This document shows, piece by piece, positions 1 through 11,526 of a stretch of DNA of 64,000 nt. The first letter of the stretch is position 1. Each line of letters opens with the position of its first letter. The DNA lies in contig JAKOGI010002754.1 of the NCBI GenBank assembly GCA_029747015.1, forward strand, positions 1-64,000, read 5' to 3'. This stretch comes from Carnegiea gigantea (lineage: Eukaryota > Streptophyta > Magnoliopsida > Caryophyllales > Cactaceae). A program made the translations under genes and the position numbers. The notes beneath the pieces are model-generated. The model was not told where the DNA came from. It worked only from the letters and a program-made list of their open reading frames with translations, and made no database searches.

Positions 1-871
1 GGGGGAGGTCAAAACACAGTCATTAAAGGGTAAATGTTGGGTAAAAAGGCTAAAAATCCTGCAAAACACATAAAACAACTACACTTAAGCATAAATCGAG
101 AATAGGAGAGTAAACAATATCATTAAGCACAAAATTCTCCTAAATACGAGGCAAAATAGCCCTAAAAAGATGTACATATTAAGCACTTATCAATCGATAT
201 AATCACGATAAGGATAATTATGAACAACATGATCACAAGACTCACAATAACCGCAACATAGCGGAATCACACAAGGGTGAGATGGGTGATCATAAGAGTC
301 CCTAAGGTGACCTTGGTGGAGATGAGTGACATACAAAGCATAGTCACCATGAGTCGGCTATCCTAAGATCCCTCTAGCTTGTTCAAACCCATATAAGTTC
401 CAAGCCAATTTTTCAAAAAAAAATCCCAAACCTCATCTTGAGTTATACATAATAATTCTAGTAAACCTACAGGACACATAGACTCAACAAAACTTCGAAA
501 TTCAGCATTCAGACCCACAATAATGACCTTACAAATTTCCTATTTTTTGAAATTTTGATTTAGTTGAGCACTATAATCATTAAGTCTTGATAAATAGCTC
601 CAGAAAGATTCCTACTTAAACTGTGGGAAATGTAAAAAAGCCATCTTTGATTTTTTTTTAATTTTGAATTTTGAATTTTTTAGAAGTTATTTCAAAAAGA
701 AAAGTCAATGACCCTAAAAACACTAATTATAATCTAATAATAAAAACAAGATGTTGAAATAAATAAGTCAACAAAAAATAAACTAAAAAAAATAGAACTA
801 AATTTCTTAAAGAAAAGAAGGATCACAAAGCCTTAAAAAAACAAAAAAATGACCTAATTTCGAAGCCACCG
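1..871 (-). pseudogene. Decayed gag of an Athila/Tat-like LTR retrotransposon
   Basis: Reading the minus strand from the primer site at 872-889 leftwards gives a decayed Ty3/gypsy gag. At about 640-440 there are capsid-like words such as SRLNDY, VGLNAEFRSFVESMCP and QDEVWDFF. At 214-255 there is a zinc-knuckle relic, CGYCESCDHVVHNY, in which the final cysteine is read as tyrosine. Many stops and shifts interrupt the frame, so no protein can be made. Gag would form the virus-like particle of the element. The piece runs off the left edge of the window. The exact clade is inferred from the primer site and gag words only. Confidence 0.6.
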
Positions 872-889
872 TCCTTAGTAATGGCACCA
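872..889 (-). other. Primer binding site, Athila-like
   Basis: On the minus strand this reads TGGTGCCATTACTAAGGA, a mutated form of the TGGCGCCGTTG-type primer site of plant Athila elements. It is followed by the words GGTGGCTTCGAAATTAGGTC, which commonly follow that site. Its position between the LTR (896 onward) and the gag relic fits. Confidence 0.6.
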
Positions 890-895
890 AAAGCT

Positions 896-1923
896 TGTTA
901 CACTCCTAAAAGAGGTATAGTAATAGTGTAAGCATACAGTTATCAGTCATAGTATTTGAGGGTTGAATTCATAGGGATGAGGTCGAATCTAGGCCACTAT
1001 AACTAAAACTAACCCATATTAATTAAATTAAAAGCACGAAACAGGCAAAACAGAATCATTCAACTAACTGAAATTCAACCTAATCTAAGCATGATTAAAA
1101 TTGTAAATTAAATATCAACTGCCAATGAACTTATCAAAACCACTAACGAAATAATAAATTCTAATTAATCAAGAAACAAGGAAAAGGAAAGAGATTACTA
1201 TAATCGATAGAAGCCAAAGGAGAATTTTTAAATCTTCAATGAATGTAAGTCATGAAAATTCAACATCCACTACGAACCAAGGGAGTAATAAAAATTGATA
1301 CTTTGAATGAAATAATTTTGGAAGTGATAGAATTTAAACTAAAATTGAAACTACAAAACTTGAATTGAAACAAGAACTAGAAAAACTGAAATAAAACCAA
1401 AACTAAAATAATTGCATAAAACTCAAATCGAAAGCATTTATAAAATTATAATAATCTCTAATTTTTTTCATTGATTTGAAAAGGGACTCTACTGCCATAT
1501 TTCTTCTATTCCTTCAGAAGTGCAATCCTAAACTTTCTGATTTTCATGTGCCAATTGCCGTATGATCTATTGGGCTTCACTTGATGTGTTGACGGAAAGT
1601 GAAGCGTTGACTTCTAACTTGAGGGCAAAAAGAGTATCAGGCTAGGCTTGCATAATATTTAGGTCGCCAAGCTAATTAATGAAAAATTATCTATTCAACC
1701 TTCAATTTTTGAGCCTTTTGTTCATTTGCTTATTATCTACAAAACTACACCAAATCTTATTAAAGGAAAAAATAAGCTTGAAGAAAAACTGAAATCTAGG
1801 TGAATAGAGGTACAATATTTAGCACTTTTGGTGACCAAACAATGAGGTAAGTTACCATTCCATATTTCTCAGGATTTCATGATGGGGTCATCCGGAAATG
1901 TTGAATTTGCTGGGAACCTAACA
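896..1923 (-). repeat. Putative 5' LTR of the leftmost Athila-like element
   Basis: The stretch begins with TGTTACACTCC next to the primer site and ends with CCTAACA, so it has TG...CA ends. It has no coding potential. The right end was chosen because the minus strand there reads a purine-rich GAGGTGGGGTTG followed by TGTTAGG, like a polypurine tract next to an LTR start. If so, internal sequence would lie on both sides of this LTR. The left boundary is fairly sure; the right boundary is tentative because no second copy is in the window. Confidence 0.4.
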
Positions 1924-2199
1924 ACCCCACCTCTAAATCTATCAAGAAAGAAAATCATAGTACTCTATCACTCCCAAATATCATAAGAATAACTATCATA
2001 GTAGTTGATGCATGTTGTATACCAGTCGTTGAACCATCTTTCTTAAACGTGAGAACTTATTTTTTCTTGAATACGATAAGGACACCTAAGGTAATTCATT
2101 TCTAACTGTAAAAGACTAAATCTTTGTGCTATTAGATAGACAGAAGATAATGATCAAAGCGTGATTTACTTTTTGTATGGAATTCCAAAATATCAATAA
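1924..2199. other. Unassigned spacer between LTR and pararetrovirus remnant
   Basis: No coding signal or repeat is evident on either strand. The first bases (ACCCCACCTCTAAATCT) look like the complement of a polypurine tract. The rest may be flank of either neighbour. Confidence 0.4.
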
Positions 2200-2319
2200 G
2201 GATTCTGCTAGAAGGAGAAACCCATTCTAGCAGTAATGACATTTCATTTTGGATTTCCTCCTTTTTTCGGCAGAGGTTCTACCCTGATGATCACCGTCCA
2301 CATTTTCTCAAGTTAAACT

Positions 2320-2920
2320 ATCCGCCATATAATTCTTCAAGTCCTGTATATGTCCAATAGAGAAAGAAAAATGGTTAAGCCATAATTGCCAATGCAGGAG
2401 TCCCCTTGCGCTTGTATATATGATAAATTCTTTTTCATAAAACCAAGTACTCCTTTACAATAAGTACGAATAAGAAAAGGTTTTGGCGCTAAAAGATTAA
2501 GAACTTTTCAATTCCCTTTATGACTGCAAGGATTTCTTTTTCTATAATGGGCTAGTTGCATTCTGCTTTATGAAAAATTCCTCTGCAATATTTTCAAAGT
2601 TTTTCTCCGTCTCTAATTTTGAGTATTATACTATAGTATTCATTGCTGGCATCTGCCTGAAGAATTAAGTGCTCTCCTTCATTAGGCAAGTTAAGAACAT
2701 GAAGATTTTTACACATCTTTTTGAAGTTCTAAACAATCTTTGAAACACTAGTGCTCTATGTAACTTACTTCTTTCTTGAGTTTCTGTTGTAATGGTTTTC
2801 TCAATTTAGCTGATTTTTAATGAAATATGAAGCAAAAGTGAGACATCCAAGGAACCTTTCTAATTGCTTCCCATCTTCGATCTTTTTAGGGAAATTTTTT
2901 GTTTTTTCTAAGATATATTT
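2320..2920 (-). pseudogene. Pararetrovirus RNase H remnant
   Basis: Downstream of the reverse transcriptase on the minus strand, the frame around 2480-2320 shows words of the RNase H end of caulimovirids: WLNHFSFSIGHI and then ADSLT, near 2400-2320. These are the tryptophan-rich segment and the closing acidic motif. RNase H would remove the RNA template during reverse transcription. Stops and frame changes interrupt it, and the intact stretches are short. Sequence from about 2320 to 2200 still reads as polyprotein C-terminus (lysine- and cysteine-containing), but I assign no function to it. Confidence 0.55.
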
Positions 2921-3560
2921 TTATAACCTAATTTGTCTAACTTTTATCTCTAGACCTAAAAACTCGATTTCTTGTTCAGCACAAATGCATTTGTTATTAC
3001 CAAGAATAATGCAATGATCAATGCATCTTTGGGTGATGGTCAAGACATCATCTTTGTGTGGTTTTACGGCCTTGAACAAGACAAGGATATCATTGATGTA
3101 AATTGGATAGCAGTGATTAAGATCTTTGAAGGTGTTACCTATTCTTTTTTGAAATCTTTGCGGAGCATTTTTAAGACCAAATGGCATTATTATCCACTCA
3201 TAATGTGCTCGAGGGACACTCAATGCAATTAAAGAAATGTTTTCTTCATCCATTTTTATCTACCAATATTCACTTTTACAAAACATTTTTGAGAACTAAG
3301 AGGTTCCTTGAGTTCTGTTGAAAAGAGTTATTTTGTTAGGAATATAATAATCATCAAAGACAATGTTATCGTTAAGCTTTTTCTAATTGATTACTATTCT
3401 AGCTTTTCCACTTTTCTCTTCAGCAGGATTTCTTACCATAAAAGCGAAACCGGTGTGAGGACTCTTATTATTTCTAATTGATCCTTTATCCAAACGTTCT
3501 TTGATTTGCTTATCAAAGAATTTGATATCATTGTGCATACACCATTTGTTTGACTCGGAT
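2921..3560 (-). pseudogene. Pararetrovirus reverse transcriptase remnant
   Basis: A 110-codon open stretch (3253-2921) contains the fingers/palm words HYEWIIMPFGLKNAPQRF and then the catalytic box read as YIND, in which the first aspartate codon (3092-3094) encodes asparagine. That change alone would abolish polymerase activity. Upstream, from about 3550 to 3254, the frame continues with KARIVIN and other RT words but has stops. The C-terminal IEFLGLEI motif, which follows the active site in this family, is visible. The domain is next to the protease (upstream) and RNase H (downstream), as in caulimovirid polyproteins. Confidence 0.75.
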
Positions 3561-3787
3561 AATAGTGTTAGGATTTAACAAAATGAATTTTATAAATGTG
3601 TTATCTTTATCCCAAAATTTAAGAGAATTATCAAAGTAAAGTTGTTTCCATAATTGCTCTTCTTGTTCAATAATATGCTCTTTAATGGATAATTCAAGTA
3701 GTGAGATTGTTGGTGCTATCTAACGTTGTGCAAGAATTACCTTTTCACAACGCTGGCTGTATATAAACTCAATCTTCTTGTGTGCAT

Positions 3788-3869
3788 AAGCTTTATTTAA
3801 TTTATCAATATGAACTGAGTGACCATTTAAGCTTTATTTAATTTATCAATAGGAACTAAGTGACCATTT
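3788..3869. repeat. 41-bp tandem duplication
   Basis: Two adjacent copies of a 41-bp unit beginning AAGCTTTATTTAATTTATC lie at 3788-3828 and 3829-3869 with three or so mismatches. It lies inside the pararetrovirus remnant between protease and RT. Since 41 is not a multiple of three, it also shifts the reading frame. Confidence 0.85.
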
Positions 3870-3940
3870 ATTGTGAAATATTATTTGGTTTATGGCCTGT
3901 GTGCATGAAGAATATAACATCTGAAAATTATTTCCAATAA

Positions 3941-4390
3941 TCATATCATGAGAGGTTGATCAATAGTCCATAGAATTGATATAATGCATTGGACAACTTC
4001 TATTTCTGTAGATAACCCTTCTATGACTTTGTTGTACCTTATAATGTTATTATTAGCTATCCTTACTTGTAAATGATTCTTGGCCCTTTTCCATATAAAT
4101 TCTAGAAATAATGACCTTTTTCCAAAATAGACAGAACAATCGCTATCGATGTAGGCACATAATTCATATTTATTATATCCCTCTAAACATACTTTTATTG
4201 GGATATAAATGCTATTAGGATTTATATTGGTGACTTCATAGCATAATTTCATAGTTATATTTTTAACTAATTCATCCTCATAGATTGGCTCACTAATAGT
4301 TCTCATGATTTTGTACCCAATGATTTTTCTGTCTAGACTCATACTTCGATCTATACTGTGTCTTGTAGGTTCAAAACGCATTCCACTCAT
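3941..4390 (-). pseudogene. Pararetrovirus aspartic protease remnant
   Basis: A 149-codon open frame contains the word CAYIDSDCSVYFGKRS. In retroviral-type aspartic proteases the catalytic motif is D-S/T-G; here the third residue is read as aspartate, so the active site is damaged (codons near 4139-4147). The following region (QVRIANNN, then ILWTIDQP near the end) matches the general layout of caulimovirid proteases. The enzyme would cut the viral polyprotein. It lies between the coat zinc knuckle (upstream, about 5480) and the RT (downstream). The first methionine is only the start of the open stretch, not a true gene start. Confidence 0.7.
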
Positions 4391-5419
4391 TTAGCTGGTA
4401 ATTATATCATCTTCTTTAAGCTCTTCTTTGGCTGTCAAAGATCCTCCTCCATATTCTAATTTTGCACTCATGCTTCTTAATAATTAGGATTTAATGGTAA
4501 CTTTACCATTCTCATCAATTTTTATTATATTTTTCTTGTTGATTTTTGTGGGGTTAGCCAAGCTAGATATCCAAGACCTATGGACTTTTATTTCTTAAGG
4601 ATTGGATTTTATCCTTTGAATTTTTTGCATTAGTGTAGGACTTTCAAATTTTTCTGCCTCTGTCATTATTATTTTAGTCTTTGGATCTATAGTGTTATCT
4701 AGTTTGTAGATTATTTTTTAAATGTTCTTAGTGGGTATCTTACTCTTTTCATGTTCATCCCAGTTGTTTTTATCTTAAGAGATAGGAGGTTTGGCAAATT
4801 CATCTTTTAGGCTTATATAATATCGAGGTCGGAAATTGAATCTTACTTATCCATTACATAAATTGGTCTTAATCCTTGTGATAATTTGGTTATTAAATTC
4901 GGTATGTCTGATGTCATAGAGTAAAGTATAAAGATTAATATCTTTGTCATAATACCATAATGGAGTCATTTATACTTGGACACCCCCAACATGGATGTAC
5001 CTATGCTTTCTATCTCTGTTATGCTTAAGGTTATTTTCCTAATTAATGAGAATAACTTCTCCCACATCATACTCACATTCTTTTGTTTCTAAATCTTCTT
5101 CCATCATTTCACATACGTACTTACTTTTTAATTGACCTATGAATTTTTTATAGATCATGTGTTTTTGAATTATGGGAAAGATCCAATCTCCTTTGACTTT
5201 TTGTTCTCATTATCTACAACAAATTCTTCTCGTTAAAGATCACCGAGATTGATTGAACAATTTTTCATCATGTGACTAGCTTCTTCATAATCACTTTCTT
5301 CAAATTGATCCTCAACTGCAATGTCAACAATTCCCTTGTTGTTGGGCTAGATATAGTGGTTCTTACTCGTTAAGCTCAAAGTAATCAAGACTACCCAAAG
5401 TTTCTATAAACTTGTTGTT

Positions 5420-6718
5420 CTTCTTATTTTTGTATTCGTTTGTATAATGACCTGCTTATCTACATGCCCCGCACTTCTAGTTGTTTTTACTAGTCGGACA
5501 ATAGGCGGTTTTTCAAAAAAATCTCTATTTTTTAGGGCTTGGTTTGTTATAATATTTTCTTTTATATTTCTCTCTCCTTTGTTTGTTAAAGCTCTTTTTC
5601 TTATAAACTTTTCTTTTTCTTCTCCTCTTAAGTTCTTTTCCCCATCAGTGAGGATTATCCCAATAGTCTAGAAATTGTTTCTTTATTTTCTTTTGTTTTT
5701 GGAGAGCAAAACACTGATCATCGATCCATTTTCTTAAAACAAAAGATTCTTGTACCAATGGTATCAATGACATTTGCTTTTTCAGACCATTTAGCGTATT
5801 TTTCATTGATTATAGAATCCGATTGGATATGGTAGTTTGTCATAAAACGTACCAATATTGGTTTTATTAAGCCCTGTTTTGTAATAATCTTCACTAAATT
5901 CAACAATATAATTCAACCAAATATCTCATGTCTCATAATTCTATGTTGTTAATCTTTCTTTTCCATTCTCTAAATTTTTCTTCGGAATCAAGTTTACCTT
6001 CAACTAATTCAGTTTCGATTTCCTTATATAAATTTTTGAATATTGTAGCTGGTGTTCCCATCATTCTTAATATATTTTTATCTTTCTCATCTAATGAGTC
6101 ATAACAATCAGCTACAGTGCTAGAAAAACTATATTTGGTATAGTTTAGAAAATTTTCGGCACTCTATATAGTATTTAAGTTTATAATACTATTCATTCTT
6201 ATTTTCAACGCTCAAATATTTCTTCTCTATTGCAAGCTTCATCAATATTTATGATGTATCCTATTTGACTAATTGGGGATAAGACCAATTTCTTCAAAGG
6301 GAGTTGTTCTCCTTGGAATAAACCCAAAGGAAAAGTTGGTTGTACGCCCTGGTGGAGCGTGCCTAAGTCTCATAAAATGGTATTTTTTCTAGAAGGTTCA
6401 CCAAAAATGTTCAAGTTTGGGAACAATATTGTTAACTAGATTGGACTTGATTTCATCAATATTAAGTTCTTCTCCAATCTCATTAATTTCATCATCCAAT
6501 ACCATTCCACCATATTTCTTATTTGGTCCCTTCCTAATTTCTTCTAAAGGAACGACCTTAAGATCCTCTAGTTTAACTGTATTCAGTTGGTAATATATTT
6601 CTTCTTCTAACTGAACATTATTTTTTTCTTCATTGTCACTGGATAATACATCTTGTTTTTCAACTATGGTGCCCATGATTTTGTATGATTCTTCTAGATT
6701 TTGTTCTTTGTCAAACAT
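5420..6718 (-). pseudogene. Pararetrovirus coat-protein-like region
   Basis: Several open fragments lie in order on the minus strand: 6718-6398 (106 codons, acidic, rich in E and K), 5906-5718 (62 codons) and a zinc knuckle near 5490-5430 read as KCGACR, stop, AGHYTNEYK. That is a C-x2-C-x4-H-x4-C box with a stop codon and the last cysteine replaced. A coat protein with a C-terminal zinc knuckle just before the protease is the usual order in caulimovirids. The 106-codon fragment could also belong to the linker between movement and coat protein. Many stops separate the fragments. Confidence 0.5.
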
Positions 6719-7212
6719 ATTTTATAATTCCTCAAGATTGTATTACTTATATTCCATCATCTTCTTCTTTCTCTGCATTTTTAGATGATTTTTCGGTTAA
6801 TTTTTCGGTTGATTTTTCTGCTACTTCTTTTTGGATTTTTATATCATGTAAAGGAAATTGATTTTTATTTTTTGGGTCTTGGAGAGGATATTTATGCTAA
6901 AATGGAGTACTACTACTTAAATTAGATTCCCCACTATGTCTAATTTCATTAATTAAAGAAAGATGGATTACAGATAATTGCGTCTTAATCTCATGAACTT
7001 CAGCCTAAATTTTGCTAATTTGGCTTTTAATTCTAAATTATGTCAGTGATATAGTTTAATTACAATGCTACTAAGGTGGTTCCTTTCAGTAAGTGCACAC
7101 TATGTGAATAATTAGGAGCATGACAAGTAGATGATGATGTCAATATTAAACATAGTTAATTAGCTTAATTAAATATTAATTAATTTAATTATCTTAATTA
7201 TTTTTTGTCACA
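6719..7212 (-). other. Pararetrovirus leader and polyprotein N-terminal remnant
   Basis: On the minus strand this lies between the primer site and the coat-like region. Around 6833-6750 it reads a repetitive charged stretch with EKSTEKLTEKSS. Nothing here matches a movement protein that I can recognise. The right part (about 6960-7212) is AT-rich and non-coding and would be leader sequence. Confidence 0.4.
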
Positions 7213-7226
7213 TGGCTCTGATATCA
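7213..7226 (-). other. tRNA-Met primer binding site of the pararetrovirus
   Basis: The minus strand reads TGATATCAGAGCCA, one base different from the plant initiator tRNA-Met primer site TGGTATCAGAGCCA. In Caulimoviridae this site primes minus-strand DNA synthesis and is the conventional start of the genome map. Here it lies upstream of all the viral domains on the same strand, as expected. Confidence 0.75.
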
Positions 7227-8369
7227 AATAAAAGAGGACTTGGCGTAGCACTTATGAGAAGAATATCACAAGCACAAAAGTAAAAATTTTGACAGTAAGT
7301 ATTTAAGGATTGGGGTTAAAAATACAAATTTCAAAAACTTAGGTACTCCATATAATTTAAAAAGTTAGTTTGGTCAAGTTTGATCCTAGAAGTTATTCGC
7401 TCCAAAGATGGATGGATCCAAAAATCGTTTCTAAAGTTGTGGGTTTAGAAAATTATTTACCCTAGTCTTGACGTCCGAAATGAAATGTATCCAACAATAT
7501 AACTTGGCACATGCCCTTTTTATAAATGCGTACTGAATATCAATTATCTATGTTTATTGATTTTTCTAAGCTATATTCCTTCTATTCTATAAAATTTGGC
7601 ATAATAAGGAAAAAAACAAAACCATAAGGGGACATGATTTAGTGCAATTTTCTTCTCAATTCTTTTCACATTCCTCCTCCTCCTCCACCTTGTAAAGCAA
7701 TTTTAACAATATTTTTGGAATATATGTACATAAAAACGTAACAACTTTTTATAGAGTGTGAAACATGGGGAGTGATCAATGTATTACTACTACTCAATAA
7801 GTAATTTTAACAATATTTCTGAAACATGTATAGATAAAATTTGATATAACAATGTGCTTTTACTATGATGACATTTTTTTTTAAGGGTAATGTGTTATGT
7901 CAATTAGTCACACGTTCCATGAACTAATGCTATAACTTATCGACATTCGAAAAACATGCACTAACGCTGAAAATTGAGGTTGGTGGCTAGAATAATGTTA
8001 CAAATTTGGAGTTGATCGACAATACATTTACCATTAACTTTATAGAGAAAAGAACTTATTTTGATGTTTTAGATTGAGTTTTGTTAGTAGGTGTTCCTTG
8101 TAGAAGTCGTATGACTTTTTATTGATAAATTTTTTCTTTCTCTTATAAGAAAAAGGTTATTAGGCCATTAACAAACATAAAATTGAAATATTCTATGCAT
8201 GAATATCTAAAATAATGCCCAAAATCAAAAGTTAATTTTTTTTATTATGGTTTATCTCACATTGTTAGGAATTTTAACGCTTATCAAGTGAGGTTTCAGC
8301 CAACATTCTAGTTAGGAAAAGGGTTAAAACCAAGTTATTTGGATTTCACCGGCTGGGGCAAAAGAAGGA
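7227..8369. other. Non-coding AT-rich spacer
   Basis: No gene is supported. Two diverged copies of one short segment occur about 104 bp apart: TAATTTTAACAATATTT near 7801 and a similar stretch near 7697, each followed by a related tail. The part just right of 7226 could be the upstream (promoter or terminal) part of the viral insert, but no TATA box is convincing. Confidence 0.5.
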
Positions 8370-8382
8370 GCAACTGATTTGC

Positions 8383-8397
8383 TTTTTTTTTTTTTTT
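8383..8397 (-). other. Poly(A) tail of the LINE
   Basis: A run of 15 T on the plus strand is an A tail on the minus strand at the 3' end of the LINE. It directly follows AACTGATTTGCTT (8370-8382, overlapping the tail by two T if shifted), which recurs at 21515-21527. Confidence 0.8.
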
Positions 8398-8539
8398 AAA
8401 ACAATGGTAAATGATAAAACGAACAACTTAGAAGCCTCTTCTCATAAGAGTGCATCCAACTACATTATCAGCCATAATAAGATGAAGAAAGAGGGAGAAA
8501 CATATCTCGAATGAGAAGAAATCCGTAATGGAATGACCA

Positions 8540-9098
8540 AACTTTGATAACCAGTCAACTGTCATATTTGCCTACCAATAAATGTGATTGATAACATTAA
8601 GTGTATCATGTTCCAACCAAGTGCGAACATCTTTGATAATATAAGAAATCTGCTATGGGATTTGAAAAATTCCTTGTAGTGCTTGAATCACAATACGGTT
8701 GTCACCTTCTATTTCAACTTTGTTGTAACCCACTTGATGTGCTATTTTGACTCCATCTCTAAGCGCTCTTGCCTCTGCCATTATTATGGAAGCTTCCCAT
8801 AGTTTGTTGCTCCTACTTTGAGAAATTTGCCTATCCAGTCTCGTATAATATGGCTGCCTACCACCGAAGAATTGATTAGTGAGCTATCAAAGTTAGCTCT
8901 GATGAATCTTGGCATGGGAGGGGACCATCTCACAAACGTAGTGGAAGTGGTACGGGCAAAAAGAAACCCTGTGGAATAATCATCAACCCACATGCAAGTT
9001 CGGGTTCTCCATTCTGCCCTAGCTTTTTTCGCTTTTATAAGGCATGTTAGTGGGTTAAAAACTCCTTTACAGACACTGTGGCGTTCATATTTTTCCAA
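8540..9098 (-). pseudogene. LINE RNase H domain remnant
   Basis: The open stretch 9098-8784 contains WSPPMPRFIRANFDSSL, the start of the plant LINE-type RNase H fold with its first aspartate. Just downstream in another frame are MAEARALRDG (glutamate), IEGDNRIVIQALQG (second aspartate) and near 8554 the last acidic position in TVDW. So the four catalytic acids are all still readable, but a frame change near 8784 and at least two stops separate them. The domain would help to remove the RNA strand after target-primed reverse transcription. Confidence 0.75.
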
Positions 9099-9199
9099 AT
9101 GCTCTAGAGAAGGAAAGAAATTTTCTGGAGCAGATAGAAGTTGATGTTGAATATGTTTTGTTCTACTTAACCACTGTTGGATCTCGTGGTCCTACTAGG

Positions 9200-9660
9200 A
9201 GAAACCTCATCTAGAACCACTTATGTTGCCTTGTTAAATCACATACTTTATTAACCACACGACATTCCTTGAATAGATGGTTCGTTGATTCTATATCTTC
9301 TCTGCATAAGGGACAAATGGGATCCACTTGGACAACTCTTCAAAACAGAGTATCTCTAACTGGTAATACATTATGGGCTATCTACCACGAGAAGATCCTA
9401 ACCTTTGGCATAGTATCTACTTTCCATACCTACTTGAAGGTCTAATTAGGGGTGTGACTTGGCACTGAGTTCCGGGCTAAGCATGTAGCGGACTTTGTAC
9501 TGAACTCTTCTGAGCTATTGAGTCCCCAACAATAGTTATCGCTTATATTATGGAAAGAGATAGCAATGCCTTGGATTTTCTTTATGATTTGGACATTGTT
9601 GAGTGTTTCCATGAGCTTAGGCACATCCTAACTGGCATCTTGTTGGATGAAGTCACTAAC
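9200..9660 (-). pseudogene. LINE zf-RVT / connection region remnant
   Basis: On the minus strand, frames here read NYCWGLNSSEEFSTKSA (in the open stretch 9624-9442) and, near 9400-9260, RIFSW, LPVRDTLF and CPLCREDIESTNHLFKEC. The last is the C-x2-C...H...C zinc-binding segment of the zf-RVT region that sits between RT and RNase H in plant LINEs. Stops interrupt it. The order with its neighbours is normal. Confidence 0.7.
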
Positions 9661-11526
9661 TTTTGCATTAGGATTAATAATATTATCCATAGACGATTCC
9701 ATCATAGAAGCTAAATTTCAATCTAGTTGTCATAGCAGAAGGAGATTTTATGCCATTTTCCAATTTTTGACACCAGTCCTTCCTTTAACAGATCACTACA
9801 ACTAAGAAGATTTTCCACACTGGGGAGTCTGAGGCCTTCTTTTTTATAGTTAAAGAAATGGTATTGTAAAGGTACTTATGTTGTATGGACTTTACTCACC
9901 AACTAGATTTGTCTGTAATATTTTCCAAGCTAACTTACGTTGAAATGCTTTATTAATGGCTTCAACTTTATGAAGGGCAAACCTCCTTCGGCTTTTAGCA
10001 TGCAAACTTTATCCCAGGAGATCAATGGTAAACTTGTTCCTATGTTTGACGTTTTCTAGAAAAACTCTCTATTAAGTTCATCAAGCTGAGTACTTGTGTT
10101 TTTCAGAAGTTAAAAGCATTGCATGGTATGCGCTGGCATTGATTCTAAATGGGATTGAATCAAGAATGTTCTTTCTGCTTTAAAGAGATAATTTGCCAGT
10201 TTAGCAGTAGCTTTATTAATAATGTCCTGAAAGGTTGCCCTGCCTAGTCTTCCTTGGAATGCTTTATTAATGGCTTCAATTTGCCTAAGGATTCACTGTG
10301 TGAGACATTTAGGATTCCTTTTGTTTGCTGCTTACTCGTGGAGGAAGCATTTCATGAAAAAGCTAGGATTGACTTATGATAGTTAACTAATTGACCTGAT
10401 CTAGAGCTGAAATAGTTCATGATACTTTTGAGCTTCATACAACTGAGGTTATTTAGATGACATAAGAGGAGGCGATCATCAGCAAAAAAAAGTAGGCAAT
10501 GAATATTACTATCATGTACAAAAATCTTCAAGCCTATTCCTGATTTTCGATTCATAGATTCTTTAATTAATGTATGGTTGAGAACCACCATACATAAGAT
10601 AAATATATAGGGCGACAAGGGTGTAATCCCCCTTGTAGACACAAATAGTCAATTAGGTTCATCATTGACAATAATGGAATAGGAAATAGACAAAATGCAT
10701 TACATAATCCATTTATTCCAGGTGTTATGAAAGCCTAATTCTTATAAACATTTCAAAATAAATCCTATTCTAGTCAATCATATGCTTTTTCCATATCTAA
10801 TTTGACTGCAACCCATGCTAATTTGGATTTATGATTTTTAAACTAGTGCATGATGTCATGGGTTAATAAAATGTTATCATGTGCAGACTTTCCTAGAATA
10901 AATGCACTTTGGAAGGGTGAGACTAGTTTGTCTAATAAGGGCCGGAGTCTATTAACTAGGATTTTAGAAATGAGTTTTATATATAGTACAATAGAGACTG
11001 ATAGGCCTAAAGTGCTACGTCTGAGATGGATTTCCCACTTTGGGTATTAACGAGATACATATATGATTGATTTCTTTTAGGATTTTCCCATTTCTAAAAA
11101 TTTCCAAAATGCTATTGAATAAGTTGGCTTTAATAATGTGCTAATATTTCTTGAAAAATCCTGTACCCAATACATCAGGACCCAAAGTTTTATTAGAGTC
11201 AATACTAACAAGTGCTTGTTTCACCTCCTTTAAACAAGGTAGGCGTATCAAATTTTAATTTTCATTACCCATAACTAGTCTAGTGTAATCCTAACATAGG
11301 TATTAAAGTTGTATGAGTAGTAGTGGAAGTTTTAAACCTTTGTTTAAAGTCTTCATGAATTTCTCAGCTATTGGTTTTTGATCATCGAGTCATACTCCAC
11401 ATTCATGTTTAAGCTTCATAACCATCTTTTTTTTTTTCTGCTGGAATTTGCTCTTTTTCAAAGAAAATTTGTGTTCGTATTTCCTTTAACACGCCATTCC
11501 TTTCTGGAAAGATTGCCCCTATATTT
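9661..11526 (-). pseudogene. LINE reverse transcriptase remnant
   Basis: The open stretch 10642-10352 has the words GITPLSPYIFILCM (the RT segment before the active site) and LLFFADDRLLL, whose FADD box at 10475-10486 is the catalytic motif of non-LTR reverse transcriptases and is intact here. Fragments of fingers and palm lie upstream to about 11500, and thumb-like sequence downstream, in several frames. Stops and shifts break the protein repeatedly. Confidence 0.75.

Larger units (their letters stand above)
2200..7226 (-). mobile_element. Endogenous pararetrovirus (Caulimoviridae) remnant
   Basis: Reading right to left on the minus strand, there is a tRNA-Met primer site (7213-7226), a lysine/glutamate-rich N-terminal region, coat-protein-like sequence with a broken zinc knuckle (about 5430-5490), an aspartic protease (3941-4390), a reverse transcriptase (about 3560-2921) and an RNase H (about 2920-2320). 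This order without an integrase is typical of Caulimoviridae, whose DNA enters plant chromosomes passively. I found no LTRs or target duplication. All domains carry stops, shifts or lost catalytic residues, so this is a dead genomic copy. About 5 kb is left, less than a usual 7-8 kb genome. The genus is not decided; a petunia vein clearing virus or florendovirus-like layout is possible. Confidence 0.75.

Noticed and set aside
7690..7860. Two diverged similar segments about 104 bp apart
   Set aside because: Too short and AT-rich to separate from chance or old duplication; no TSD or terminal repeats.
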